Assembly (NCBI GenBank): GCA_963753285.1 | Contig: CAVWBT010000001.1 | Location: 62,001 to 126,000, forward strand | Reading direction: 5' to 3' | Origin: JAHEDH01 sp963753285 | GTDB taxonomy: Bacteria > Actinomycetota > Acidimicrobiia > Spongiisociales > ZC4RG35 | Length of the DNA: 64,000 nucleotides | Shown here: piece after piece, positions 55,312 through 63,421 of the stretch | Layout of the letters: each line of letters opens with the position of its first letter | Position numbering within the stretch: position 1 is the stretch's first letter | Translations under genes and position numbers: made by a program | The notes under the pieces: generated by a model | Seen by the model: the letters and a program-made list of their open reading frames with translations, nothing else | Databases searched by the model: none | What the model was told of the DNA's origin: nothing

Positions 55312-55469
55312 TGAGGCTCCTTCCTCCCTCAACCCCAAGCAGTACAACTACCGAAGCGTCACCTCAAGAGCAGGAAGTCACCTCGAAGCACCCGCCGAGA
55401 CGAATGGTCGAGCTGAAGATCCTGACGAGCGGTGCCGAAGACAAAGAGGACAGACGAAGGACGGCAATC

Positions 55470-55583
55470 ATGGAACACGGACCGCAGGCAAAGGCATCTC
55501 AGGGTCGACTCGCAGAGGTCCTGGCAAACAGCGCTCTGGCAGTAGCTGCGCTCGTCACCGTCGTACACCTTCTCGGCGGGTGA
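55470..55583 (+). CDS. 37-aa single-TM peptide, copy 2
   Basis: MEHGPQAKASQGRLAEVLAN followed by SALAVAALVTVVHLLGG. Same length and layout as the 54,136 copy (M-E-x.., R-(L/V)-A-E-(V/I)-L, then one TM helix to the C-terminus). The leader from 55,411 matches the first copy in GCTGAAGAT..GACGAGCGGTGCCGA and in CAAAGAG..ACGAAGG. GAAGGA lies before the ATG. The frame is also open upstream to 55,311 without similarity. Confidence 0.65.
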   Translation: MEHGPQAKASQGRLAEVLANSALAVAALVTVVHLLGG

Positions 55584-55694
55584 GTGTCGGAGCGTCTACC
55601 CCTGGGATCGTTGACCTCATCGCTGCCAGTGAGCAAGACGTAGCTCCTCGGCCGACACCGCCGACCGCCACACACCGGGCCGTATCGTGTCGCT

Positions 55695-56834
55695 ATGGCC
55701 GGACCGCCAGCCGATAGCGACACGCCTGATCGAGCCGACCTCTGCAACTACGGCTCGCTCGGAGTGCTCAACACCCGACCGGACGGACTCCAGTGCCACA
55801 TCTGCGGTGAATGGTGGACGAGCCTGGCCGCCCACACTCAACGCACCCATGGCCTCTCCGCTGACGAGTACCGGGCGACGTTCGGGCTGATGAAAAAGAC
55901 GAAGCTGGTTGCACCCGTCGTCAGGGAGGCTCAGTCCAAGAGGGCCACCGAACACCTTCGTCGGATTGGCGGTCCTCACCGTGAGACCGTGAAGACGCTT
56001 TCGACCGACGAGCGGCGCCAAAGGGCTCTGAAGGCTGAGCGGCGAGAAGAACACGAACTCAACTCGCCGGCACCGGAGCGGGCGAACCCGATGCTCGAAG
56101 CCCGATTCGGCCCCACCAAGCGTGTCCCAGATGACGTTCTCCAGGACGCCGTCAACGTATTCGTCGAGGAGCTGCCAGAGCGCTCCAGGGGAGTCTGGGT
56201 GCGCACCGGCGGGCGGTTGGGTGTCGAGTGGTCGACGGCCCGGATGCTCGTCTACACGGCGGCTGACAGGGGCATGATCGAACTCTCCGGGACACGCACC
56301 GACCTCACTGCCCGCCACCATGACGGCACCGAGATCGTCCCGCCCGATTCGTTCCCGGGTCGTCTCGCCACCCTGCAGAGGTATTCGGAGGCGACGGGGT
56401 CGGCGGCGGTGCCTCGATCTGCCGTGTTCGAGGACGTGGCGATCGGGAAGTGGGTCGAGTCGGTGAAGAACCGATGGCGCAACGGCACTCTCAACGACGA
56501 ACAGAAGGAGGTGCTCGAAGTGCTGCCGGGATGGCGGTGGCCGGAGTCGGGACCGTACTCCGGCGGGTCGGTTCCCCCGTCGGACTCGGAGGTCGGCGTG
56601 AACGTGGCGATGTGGAACTCAGCCTTCGAGCGGCTGGGGCAGTTCGTCGAGGAGCACGGGCATGCCCGAGTTCCGGCTCGACATCGAGACGACGACGGGT
56701 TCACGCTCGGAACATGGGTCGGAGCGCAGCGGTGGAAGCACAGGGACAGCGAGCTACATGGTGTTCTGGTTCAGCGCCTGGAGCGACTCCCGGGTTGGGT
56801 GTGGTCACCGCCGATTGGAGGACCTCACGAGTAG
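55695..56834 (+). CDS. MucR-like zinc finger protein with C-terminal helicase-associated domain
   Basis: 379 aa. Residues 32-66 (LQCHICGEWWTSLAAHTQRTHGLSADEYRATFGL) are a MucR/Ros-type Cys2-His2 finger (CHIC ... HTQRTH). The middle is a basic, helical segment. Residues 230-375 (PGRLATLQRYSEATGSAAVPRSAVFEDVAIGKWVESVKNRWRNGTL and LEVLPGWRWP ... VPARHRDDDGFTLGTWVGAQRW) are two helicase-associated (HA) repeats with the LPGW.W signature. No helicase motor is present. Likely a DNA-binding protein of a mobile element. Confidence 0.85.
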   Translation: MAGPPADSDTPDRADLCNYGSLGVLNTRPDGLQCHICGEWWTSLAAHTQRTHGLSADEYRATFGLMKKTKLVAPVVREAQSKRATEHLRRIGGPHRETVKTLSTDERRQRALKAERREEHELNSPAPERANPMLEARFGPTKRVPDDVLQDAVNVFVEELPERSRGVWVRTGGRLGVEWSTARMLVYTAADRGMIELSGTRTDLTARHHDGTEIVPPDSFPGRLATLQRYSEATGSAAVPRSAVFEDVAIGKWVESVKNRWRNGTLNDEQKEVLEVLPGWRWPESGPYSGGSVPPSDSEVGVNVAMWNSAFERLGQFVEEHGHARVPARHRDDDGFTLGTWVGAQRWKHRDSELHGVLVQRLERLPGWVWSPPIGGPHE

Positions 56835-56862
56835 CTCCCGCAGGCTCAGCCCTATCGCGGAA

Positions 56863-57864
56863 TCAACGGGTGGGGATCCATACAACTGCGTGTTGTCCGT
56901 CTGGTGCCTGCAACGTTCCGACAGCGACTCCTTTGTTGTTCAGGTCGAGTCCGCGTCCGCTCCACCCTTCGGGTACCGGCAACTCCACCAGGGATCCGTC
57001 GCTGCTCACAAGCACCGGCGTCGGCGGCTCACCTGTAGCGGTCGAACCGGCCATTACCCCATGGTCGTTGATCGCCGTAAGGCTCAACCCTTCATACTCG
57101 GTGACGCCGTCTTTGGCGTCCCACAACACTCCGACGACGTTTATTGATGTCGTCGCAGACACGGTGTACACCACCTGCCCTCGATTGTTGATGTCCGGAA
57201 CCCCCGGTGGTGGCCCCGTCATCTCGAAGTAGGCGACATGGGTGAGGCCGCCGTCTCGTTCCCGGATCACGAAATGAAGTCCGTCCGGGTACCCCCCCGG
57301 TACGAAGTGGCTGCTCGTGATCCCGAGTACTTGGCCGTGGTCATTGATTCGCACTGCATTCATCAGCCCATCTTCGGCGAGGCCGACTCGTCCGTCCTTG
57401 AGTGTCCAGAGGTAGGCATCGCCCATCTCGCCGCCCACCACGGCGCCGTGACGGTTGATGCCTCCGGGTGACGGCCAGACCGTAATCTCGATGGTTGAGA
57501 CCTTGCCGGTGCGTCGATCCCAATCGACGTAGTACGTCTGGTTCTCCTCACAACAAGCCTGAGCGACGATCTCGCCGTGCTTGTTGATCCCATAGGCACT
57601 GCTCCACGATTGCGACCCCCAGCCCGCTACAACATGAAGGTCGGTCATGGTCCCGTCCGGCTGCCACACGAAGGCATGCCCACTCGGTGACGGCTGACCA
57701 TTGCCGACCACTTCGCCCCGATCGTTCACGGCCAGAGCGAATCCAGCGCCGAGATCGATCAGCTCGTACTCGTCGACGGCAGGATCCGCCCAGGCGATCG
57801 GCGTGAGAAACATCGATCCGACCACCAGGCAAAGCAACAGAATGAGATGGTTTCGATACCGCAT
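56863..57864 (-). CDS. Secreted HAF-repeat beta-propeller-like protein
   Basis: 333 aa. Signal peptide MRYRNHLILLLCLVVGSMFLTPIAWA. The mature protein is a series of HAF-type repeats (ALAVNDRGEVVGNGQP, YGINKHGEIVAQ, GGINRHGAVVGG, VRINDHGQVLGI, PDINNRGQVVY, LTAINDHGVMAGST, LDLNNKGVAVGT), each with an N-(D/K/R)-(H/R)-G turn. The fold is probably a beta-propeller on the cell surface. No enzymatic motif. Confidence 0.88.
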   Translation of the reverse strand: MRYRNHLILLLCLVVGSMFLTPIAWADPAVDEYELIDLGAGFALAVNDRGEVVGNGQPSPSGHAFVWQPDGTMTDLHVVAGWGSQSWSSAYGINKHGEIVAQACCEENQTYYVDWDRRTGKVSTIEITVWPSPGGINRHGAVVGGEMGDAYLWTLKDGRVGLAEDGLMNAVRINDHGQVLGITSSHFVPGGYPDGLHFVIRERDGGLTHVAYFEMTGPPPGVPDINNRGQVVYTVSATTSINVVGVLWDAKDGVTEYEGLSLTAINDHGVMAGSTATGEPPTPVLVSSDGSLVELPVPEGWSGRGLDLNNKGVAVGTLQAPDGQHAVVWIPTR

Positions 57865-58117
57865 CTCGACCTCCCTTCGAAGAGAAGACCGGGTATCTCA
57901 TTCCAGTCTCCATCAGCGTCACACCAGGGGAAGGGTCGGACGCCCCCTTTCACTCGATTTCCCAACCGTTTTCCCAACCGCCCCCTGACCGTCGTCAACC
58001 CGATGACGCCCAGCGACTCACGAGAACTTGATCGTGAGTTGGACCTCAACAACGTCGCCAACCGCCAACCAATCGCTGGCAATTTCTGCGTTCGACCCAG
58101 GCGAGGCCCGACGTCAG
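57865..58117. other. Intergenic, no gene seen; candidate integrase-linked region
   Basis: Contains a short direct repeat (TTTCCCAACCGTTTTCCCAACC, at about 57,958) but no start or RNA signature. It lies downstream of the integrase stop, where an attachment site could be, but no tRNA or long repeat was found. Confidence 0.3.
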
Positions 58118-58762
58118 CTAAATGCCGACGTCCCACTCCCGCCGCTGCATGGCGTCCACCACATCCTTCGGGGCCAGATGCGACAGGTACCGGTCCGTGG
58201 TCGCCAGTGAGGCATGCCCGAGTTGCCGTTGGATCACCGGCACCGGCACACCCTCCATCATTAACTCAAACGCCATCGTGTGCCGGAGGCCGTGAGGGTG
58301 GACCCGCTTCTCGATCCCGACCTTCCCGGCGAGCCGGGGCAGCAGCGTTCGCACATACGACGGCTTCAACGGCTTGCCCTTCAAGGTGCAGAACAGAGGT
58401 GCCCGAGCAGACACCCCTAGCTCTTTCCGTCGGTCAACCCAACGCTGGACGATCGCCATCGCCCCGGGATCGAACCCGACCGTTCGACGGCGGTCACCCT
58501 TCCCATGGAGCACGGTGATGGTCGCCTGCCCGGCGTCGATGTCCTTGGGTTTGAGGGCGAGCGCCTCGCCGAGTCGAAGACCACCCCGGTAGAGGACGGT
58601 GATCAAGGCCCGGTTCCTGATGCCGGTCGGGGCCGTGTTCGAGCAGGCCCGGATCATCGACTTGACCTCATCGGGGGTGAGCACCTCGGCTGGGTAGGTC
58701 TGCCCTTTGTTGGGTGCGGTGCGGCCAGCGTGGTAACCGGGCTGGATGACTGGTGAATTCAT
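58118..58762 (-). CDS. Tyrosine recombinase (phage-type integrase), catalytic domain only
   Basis: 214 aa. GIRNRALITVLYRGGLRLGEALALKPKDID holds the first catalytic Arg; HPHGLRHTMAFELMMEGVPVPVIQRQLGHASLATTDRYLSHL holds H-x-x-R, the second His and the nucleophilic Tyr. The N-terminal core-binding domain typical of XerC/D is missing, as in some small actinobacterial integrases. It could mobilise the surrounding accessory DNA, but its attachment sites are unknown. Confidence 0.93.
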   Translation of the reverse strand: MNSPVIQPGYHAGRTAPNKGQTYPAEVLTPDEVKSMIRACSNTAPTGIRNRALITVLYRGGLRLGEALALKPKDIDAGQATITVLHGKGDRRRTVGFDPGAMAIVQRWVDRRKELGVSARAPLFCTLKGKPLKPSYVRTLLPRLAGKVGIEKRVHPHGLRHTMAFELMMEGVPVPVIQRQLGHASLATTDRYLSHLAPKDVVDAMQRREWDVGI

Positions 58763-58902
58763 GTTGAGTGATGCTTTTGACTCATAGCATCACTGTATCT
58801 GAGCGGTGAGGGTTAGGACTAGTAGAAGCAACACTATTCGGGCTGAAAGCCCAACTGAGATTCTGTCCTGAATGCAGGATCTCGCCACGACTAGATGACT
58901 CG

Positions 58903-60603
58903 CTACGGCGTGCCTTGTGCACCAGCCGAGAGCATCTCGATGCGGGATCGAGGGTCTGGGACGAACCCTTCTCGATCCTGGCCCTCACTCGGTACGGTGC
59001 CTTCGATCCACCCAGAGATCATCAGCTCTCGCCCGATGGTGAAGTCAGCGCCATACGGTCGATCCCAGGACCATTGGACCTCGTCACCGTACACACGCTC
59101 CACGTCCGCCACAGACGAACCCACACCCAGCCCCTCGTCCGTCCGAAGCCGGATATCGCCGGGACCGAGAGACCAACCCACAAACGCTGGACGGTCACCG
59201 AAGCCGTGCAGATCCGAGAACACGAGCTGAACAGCCCCTCGCCCCCAGCTCACCGACCGGAAGTAGTCCTCGCACCCGAACCCCCCTGAAGCCGAGAAAC
59301 ATGACCCTCCCTGGCTCCAGGGTGGTACCGCTATCCAATCCGATTCCGGTGGTCCCAGAAGCTCGATGATCGTCCCCACGACGTCATCTACCGCGTCACC
59401 GAAGTCGACCACCCCGAGTCCGTCCGGCCGGAGCTGGATCGCCGCCACAGTCCGCGGTATGACGGGACCTCCGATGTCGATCGACGACTTTGCCAAGTGC
59501 GCGTGACCGGCGACAGGGATTGTGGTAGTCCTGGTTGGGTCGTCGACTGACACCACGATCACGGGCTTGCCATCGGCGACGAGTGCATGGGTGTCAGACA
59601 AGTCGATTAACCGACCATCGAGGACCAGCCGTTCCACACCCAACGCAGTATCGACGAACAACGTCCGCCCTCCCAGCGTGTATCCGAACAGCCCACCCGA
59701 GGGCGAGAGCGTGCAGATGTCCGGGCATCCGTTCCCCTCACACCCAGCCTCGATCCACGGGACCCACACCCATTCCGCCCACAACCCCCGAGCGGGACCC
59801 TCGGGAGGCTCGATGGCCGTCATCGGGTCAACGAGAGCACAGTCCTGACCGACCTGGTTGATGAACAGCGCCACCAACTGCCCGCCACCAGCGGAGATGC
59901 CACTGATCCCGGACTCGAAGACTCCCATCGCTTCCGCCTCAGTCACCGACTGTTGGTCAAGGTCATAGATGCGAAGCCGGTCGATCAGATCCTCATGTAT
60001 GCCGTCGTACCAGGTTGGTACCTCGGGGCAGTCCCCGTAGTACGTACAGGCAAACCAGTCCCAGTATCCCGGAGGTGTATCAGATCGCACATAAACGACC
60101 TGAACACTGCCATCCTGGTCGGCAAAGGCGTCCGACAACGTCAGGTCTTGTCCCGTCCCCGGTGTCGGAACGATCAACACTTGTGCTTCACCTGCACCAC
60201 GAGGAACCCACCACACCGTGGTGTCCAGATCCGCCAACCCTGACGTCGAGCTGCGGTCCGACCGCCCCCGCTCGACCTGGAACAACAACCCGCCCCCGGT
60301 GTCATCGATCGCATACGCCACCCGCCCCTTCACCAACTGGGTGATCTTCCCGGTCGAATCGATCAGGAACACACCGTCGTCGTTGGTGACCAACACATCG
60401 ACCGCAGGCCATGCGCCTTCGATCCCGGTCGTCGGTGTCTCCGGTGGGACCGTCGACGTCGACTCGACTACCTCGGAAGTCGCGATCGTCGGCCCACTGG
60501 TGGACGGTGTCGTGTCAGTCGACCCCACATCCTCTGAACCACCGGCACATGCCGCTGAGACAATCCCCAACACGACGAAGACCACGATCCAGCGACGCAT
60601 CAT
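58903..60603 (-). CDS. Large putative lipoprotein with beta-propeller-like repeats
   Basis: 566 aa. RRWIVVFVVLGIVSAACAGG is a lipoprotein signal with lipobox SAAC. A Thr/Ser linker leads to a beta-rich region with IDSTGKITQLVKGRVAYAIDDTGGGLLFQ and VLDGRLIDLSDTHALVADGKPVIVVSV, resembling blades. Several Cys pairs (ACTYYGDCPE, AGCEGNGCPDIC, GSCFSASGGFGCEDY). Unknown function, extracellular. The start overlaps the upstream remnant's stop by 4 bp. Confidence 0.8.
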   Translation of the reverse strand: MMRRWIVVFVVLGIVSAACAGGSEDVGSTDTTPSTSGPTIATSEVVESTSTVPPETPTTGIEGAWPAVDVLVTNDDGVFLIDSTGKITQLVKGRVAYAIDDTGGGLLFQVERGRSDRSSTSGLADLDTTVWWVPRGAGEAQVLIVPTPGTGQDLTLSDAFADQDGSVQVVYVRSDTPPGYWDWFACTYYGDCPEVPTWYDGIHEDLIDRLRIYDLDQQSVTEAEAMGVFESGISGISAGGGQLVALFINQVGQDCALVDPMTAIEPPEGPARGLWAEWVWVPWIEAGCEGNGCPDICTLSPSGGLFGYTLGGRTLFVDTALGVERLVLDGRLIDLSDTHALVADGKPVIVVSVDDPTRTTTIPVAGHAHLAKSSIDIGGPVIPRTVAAIQLRPDGLGVVDFGDAVDDVVGTIIELLGPPESDWIAVPPWSQGGSCFSASGGFGCEDYFRSVSWGRGAVQLVFSDLHGFGDRPAFVGWSLGPGDIRLRTDEGLGVGSSVADVERVYGDEVQWSWDRPYGADFTIGRELMISGWIEGTVPSEGQDREGFVPDPRSRIEMLSAGAQGTP

Positions 60604-60740
60604 CCCGCCTCCACCACCAGCGTCCAGCCCAGGATGTGCGAGGTCAAGAGCACGATGTCATGGTCGGGTGTTTCCGAGAAGGCGCTCGGATAGCCGACGA
60701 CCACCGACGTACTGAGCGAGTCGTTGCCGCTCGCAGTGGA
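60600..60740 (-). pseudogene. C-terminal remnant of an upstream gene
   Basis: About 47 codons with coding composition (WWSTASGNDSLSTSVVVGYP and SAFSETPDHDIVLLTSHILGWTLVVEAG) end in a TGA that overlaps the ATG of the lipoprotein. No start is present in this frame before the 62-aa gene. It looks like the end of a gene whose body was replaced. Confidence 0.4.
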
Positions 60741-60748
60741 CCACCAGC

Positions 60749-60937
60749 TCAGTCCAGGACACCCCGCTCGGATACACCCGCGAACCTCGCACCCATTCCC
60801 GTCACCTCTAACGAGTGGGACATCACCATCCCCCAGACGCGCAGGCCGGCCAGCACGTCGGGATCGATTTCGACGGCATCGACCGATGCAGTCGTGAGTG
60901 CCTTCAGGACGTTGAGGTGAGGTTCGGGTAGCTCCAT
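60749..60937 (-). CDS. Small 62-aa protein, family A copy 2
   Basis: MELPEPHLNVLKALTTASVDAVEIDPDVLAGLRVWGMVMSHSLEVTGMGARFAGVSERGVLD. Same length as the 53,871 copy, with identical (W)GMVM.HS.E(L/V)TGMGAR(Y/F)AG..ERGVL. It diverges from the HY-knuckle gene, whose start is only 52 bp away, giving the same gene pair as at 54 kb. Confidence 0.78.
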   Translation of the reverse strand: MELPEPHLNVLKALTTASVDAVEIDPDVLAGLRVWGMVMSHSLEVTGMGARFAGVSERGVLD

Positions 60938-60989
60938 CGATGGAACATACGAGGCGGGTGTGACACGCCTTCGTGGCAACATGACACCC

Positions 60990-61743
60990 ATGCCGACTTC
61001 GCGCAGCGTCGAGTCCTGCGACCGACCCCACAAGGCCAATGGCTACTGCACACCCCACTACTACCGGGTTCGCCGCCACGGCGACCCGCAGGCGCACATC
61101 CCGATCGGGAAGGCCAAGCTCAAGGACCAGCAGCGGTGTGAAGTGAAGGCGTGCGACCGGAAGGCGATCGCCCGCGGGATGTGCGATGCCCACTACCGGC
61201 GATGGCGCAAGGGTGATGGCAGACCCGAGGTTCCCATCGGTCGTCATGCTGCCGCTCCTTCGATTATCACGGTGGAACCGGTGGCTTGTTCGATCGGGGG
61301 GCTGTGAGCGGCCGTCCGAGGCGCGCGGGTGGTGTCGCGCCCACTACATGCGCTGGTTCGAAACCGGCAACGTGCGGGTTGATGAACCGCTGAGACGGAC
61401 CGAGCGGGCGGTGTGTTCTGTGGAGGGGTGTGAGCGGCCGGTGACGGGGCGAGGGCTATGTCGGCGGCACTATCAGGCGTGGCGGCGCAGGCCATACGGG
61501 GACAAGACGCCACAGGCCGAAGTAGGCATCAGACGCCGCGCCGACCACGGGTCGGATCGGTGCCCGGTTGCTCAGGGTCCTCGCCCCAAGCTGGCGCAGA
61601 GAGACGACATGACTGCCACGGTTGACGTTCGTATCAGTAACACCTGCGACGCTGACCCCGGCCTGGCGGTCAGAGGGACCAGCTTCGAGAGATGGGGGTG
61701 CGACGGAAGTACGCGGGACCGATCGTGCGATCCACAAGCTTGA
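60990..61743 (+). pseudogene. HY-knuckle protein with four Cys/His repeats, frameshifted at a G6 run
   Basis: MPTSRSVESCDRPHKANGYC.. from 60990. Repeat 1 is SCDRPHKANGYCTPHYYRVRRHGDP, repeat 2 CEVKACDRKAIARGMCDAHYRRWRKGDG. The frame stops at 61,307 after CSIGG. After the G6 run at about 61,296-61,301, the next frame continues repeat 3 (GCERPSEARGWCRAHYMRWFETG) and repeat 4 (CSVEGCERPVTGRGLCRRHYQAWRRRPYGD). Removing one G restores one protein of about 180-250 aa. A slippage-prone homopolymer may be a phase switch or a sequence error. Confidence 0.75.
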
Positions 61744-62077
61744 TCGCCTTGACCTCGACGGTGGCTCCCGGACGCACCACGATCTCCGGTTCGGGAAGGT
61801 CGAAGCCTCCACGGAGGGAGTCGATCACAGACTCTTCGTGGACGATGTCCTTGGCATCGACCTCCGCCTCGACCACGACTCGAACCAGATCGCTGATGTA
61901 CTCCCCGCTCGGCGCGTAGTTGGCATCGGCCAACTCAGTGGCGAACCACTCCGCCCAATCCTCATCCCACGTCCAATGGGAGTACCCCAAAGGATTCGTG
62001 CCGAACACATCATCGGGCTTGGTCCCCTCCGAGAGCACGACCGCTCGCCACAGAGTGACTTTGTCAGTCTCCGCCAT
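61670..62077 (-). CDS. Hypothetical protein
   Basis: 135 aa. MAETDKVTLWRAVVLSEGTKPDDVFGTNPLGYSHWTWDEDWAEWFATELADANYAPSGEYISDLVRVVVEAEV. It starts with an (L)WRA motif, then aromatic W/Y residues and a beta-rich C-terminus. Resembles small phage/mobile-element proteins; ADP-ribosyltransferase-like fold is a guess and not supported by catalytic residues. Last bases overlap the HY-knuckle frame. Confidence 0.6.
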   Translation of the reverse strand: MAETDKVTLWRAVVLSEGTKPDDVFGTNPLGYSHWTWDEDWAEWFATELADANYAPSGEYISDLVRVVVEAEVDAKDIVHEESVIDSLRGGFDLPEPEIVVRPGATVEVKAIKLVDRTIGPAYFRRTPISRSWSL

Positions 62078-62104
62078 AAGGCGAATCCTACGCCGTGCTC
62101 TCTT

Positions 62105-62425
62105 TCACCAGATGTGTGACTCCGAGAGAGTTGAAGGTGGTCGAGGTTCCAACAGCGATGGGAAGAACGCCCCCTCACGCACCTTCGGGATCCTGAGTTC
62201 CACATCGCCTGCCGGCGTCGACAACACCCTGGGGCGGGCGCCATCGCGTTGGTTGGTTCTCGTGTCGGTTCGTTCGTGCGGTTTGGCGCCGATCGCCGCC
62301 GACAACTCGACGTCGATCAACTCCTGCAACGCTTTCTGGACCAGATCCCGGAACAGAAACCTGACATCATCACCACCAAGCTCTGTGACGAGCTCAGCCA
62401 ATCGGGCATCATGGCTCTCGGCCAT
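62105..62425 (-). pseudogene. IS256 family transposase, N-terminal fragment (second)
   Basis: About 100 residues from ATG 62425: MAESHDARLAELVTELGGDDVRFLFRDLVQKALQELIDVELSAAIGAKPHERTDTRTNQRDGARPRVLSTPAGDVELRIPKVREGAFFPSLLEPR. The family is IS256 but a different subgroup from the one at 51 kb. It ends shortly after PSLLEPR. A terminal motif (GTCCCATGGAGTGGTGTAAG) lies at about 62,510-62,530. Confidence 0.88.
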
Positions 62426-62587
62426 CGTGCATCTCCTCTCGAGTCCACGGTCAATGAACTCGCTGAGAGTTGCACGGTGGCCCCACCGCGTCACGGACCC
62501 CCGGCCCTACTTACACCACTCCATGGGACGCTCCCCTCCGCCCTGAGATGGGGGTGACGGCAACGCAACTGATTACCGGGCCAACCA

Positions 62588-62698
62588 ATGCTCGACCGGA
62601 TCGACCAGTACCCGCTGTCAGAGGACTCGGCGCTGTGGGGCAAGACGGTCACCGACGAACGGCACGCCCTGGTCGATGACGAAGCCGTCGCGCACTGA
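62588..62698 (+). other. Short ORF, possible gene fragment
   Basis: 36 codons (MLDRIDQYPLSEDSALWGKT and VTDERHALVDDEAVAH) with coding-like composition, next to an IS fragment and a repeat. Without a homologue or clear ribosome-binding site it is probably a gene remnant. Confidence 0.25.
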
Positions 62699-62755
62699 TC
62701 AGCGAGTCGAGGACACGAACGCCCATTCCGTCGAGTGCTCGGGATCCGCACGTGT

Positions 62756-62972
62756 AGAGCGGCCCGGGGTGGTCGGACAAGCGTCGCCAGCGCCACCTTT
62801 GCGTTTTCGTACCCCACTCATCCCAGTGTCACTGACCCCGTCCGCCCAATGTCAAACACCGTGCCACGAATTGTCGCATCCCCGGCCAGACCCTCACGGT
62901 GTCCCCGAATCCGCCCAGTGGTCATCCGGTTCCAGGGCCACCGACCACGCTGCGCGTTCTCCCAGTATCTGG
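62756..62972. repeat. Repeat copy R3 (full; identical to R2 over 133 bp)
   Basis: Begins TAGAGCGGCCCGGGGTGGTC, as at 44,308, continues GCGTCGCCAGCGCCACCTTTGCGTTTTCGTACCC, as at 41,129 and 41,900, and then 62,840-62,972 is identical to 41,960-42,092. It therefore holds both parts of the element seen separately elsewhere. No transposase gene is attached. The following 62,973-63,421 contain no gene that I can support. Confidence 0.9.
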
Positions 62973-63421
62973 GGATCACCGGCATAATGCCGGATCTGCT
63001 CGGAACGACGGGTTCGATAACGCTCCGGGTGTCGGGTGATATGTGCGGCTGGTCGATCGGTCTCTTGAGCAAAGACTGAATGCCTGACCGAATCGGGTCG
63101 TGGGGTTCTTAGAGTGCCGAGCAAGCGACAGCGAGAGCGCTCATTCCTGATGAGGTTCACGTGCGTTTCCAGTCCCTCCTCAAAGTCACCCGCATTGTCC
63201 AAGGAGAGCGCCCGCCCGGCGTTCATCACATGACCACAGTTGATGGGGTCGCGAAAGCGATAGACGTGAGCAACACGAAGGTGCCGCGCCTTGGTTATGG
63301 CGGCTGCTGATCCCCGAGGCGTTGTCGGCGGCTGCGGTGGCGCTGCTAACGAGTCCAGCACCCCTGCCTCGTTGAGCCTCCGGGACCGGAGCCCAGAGGC
63401 TCAACAACCAGTCGTGCTGCG

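Noticed and set aside
62818..63361. Minus-strand open frames over the R3 repeat
   Set aside because: Their translations are the same as those over R2, so they only reflect the shared DNA repeat and show no protein family.
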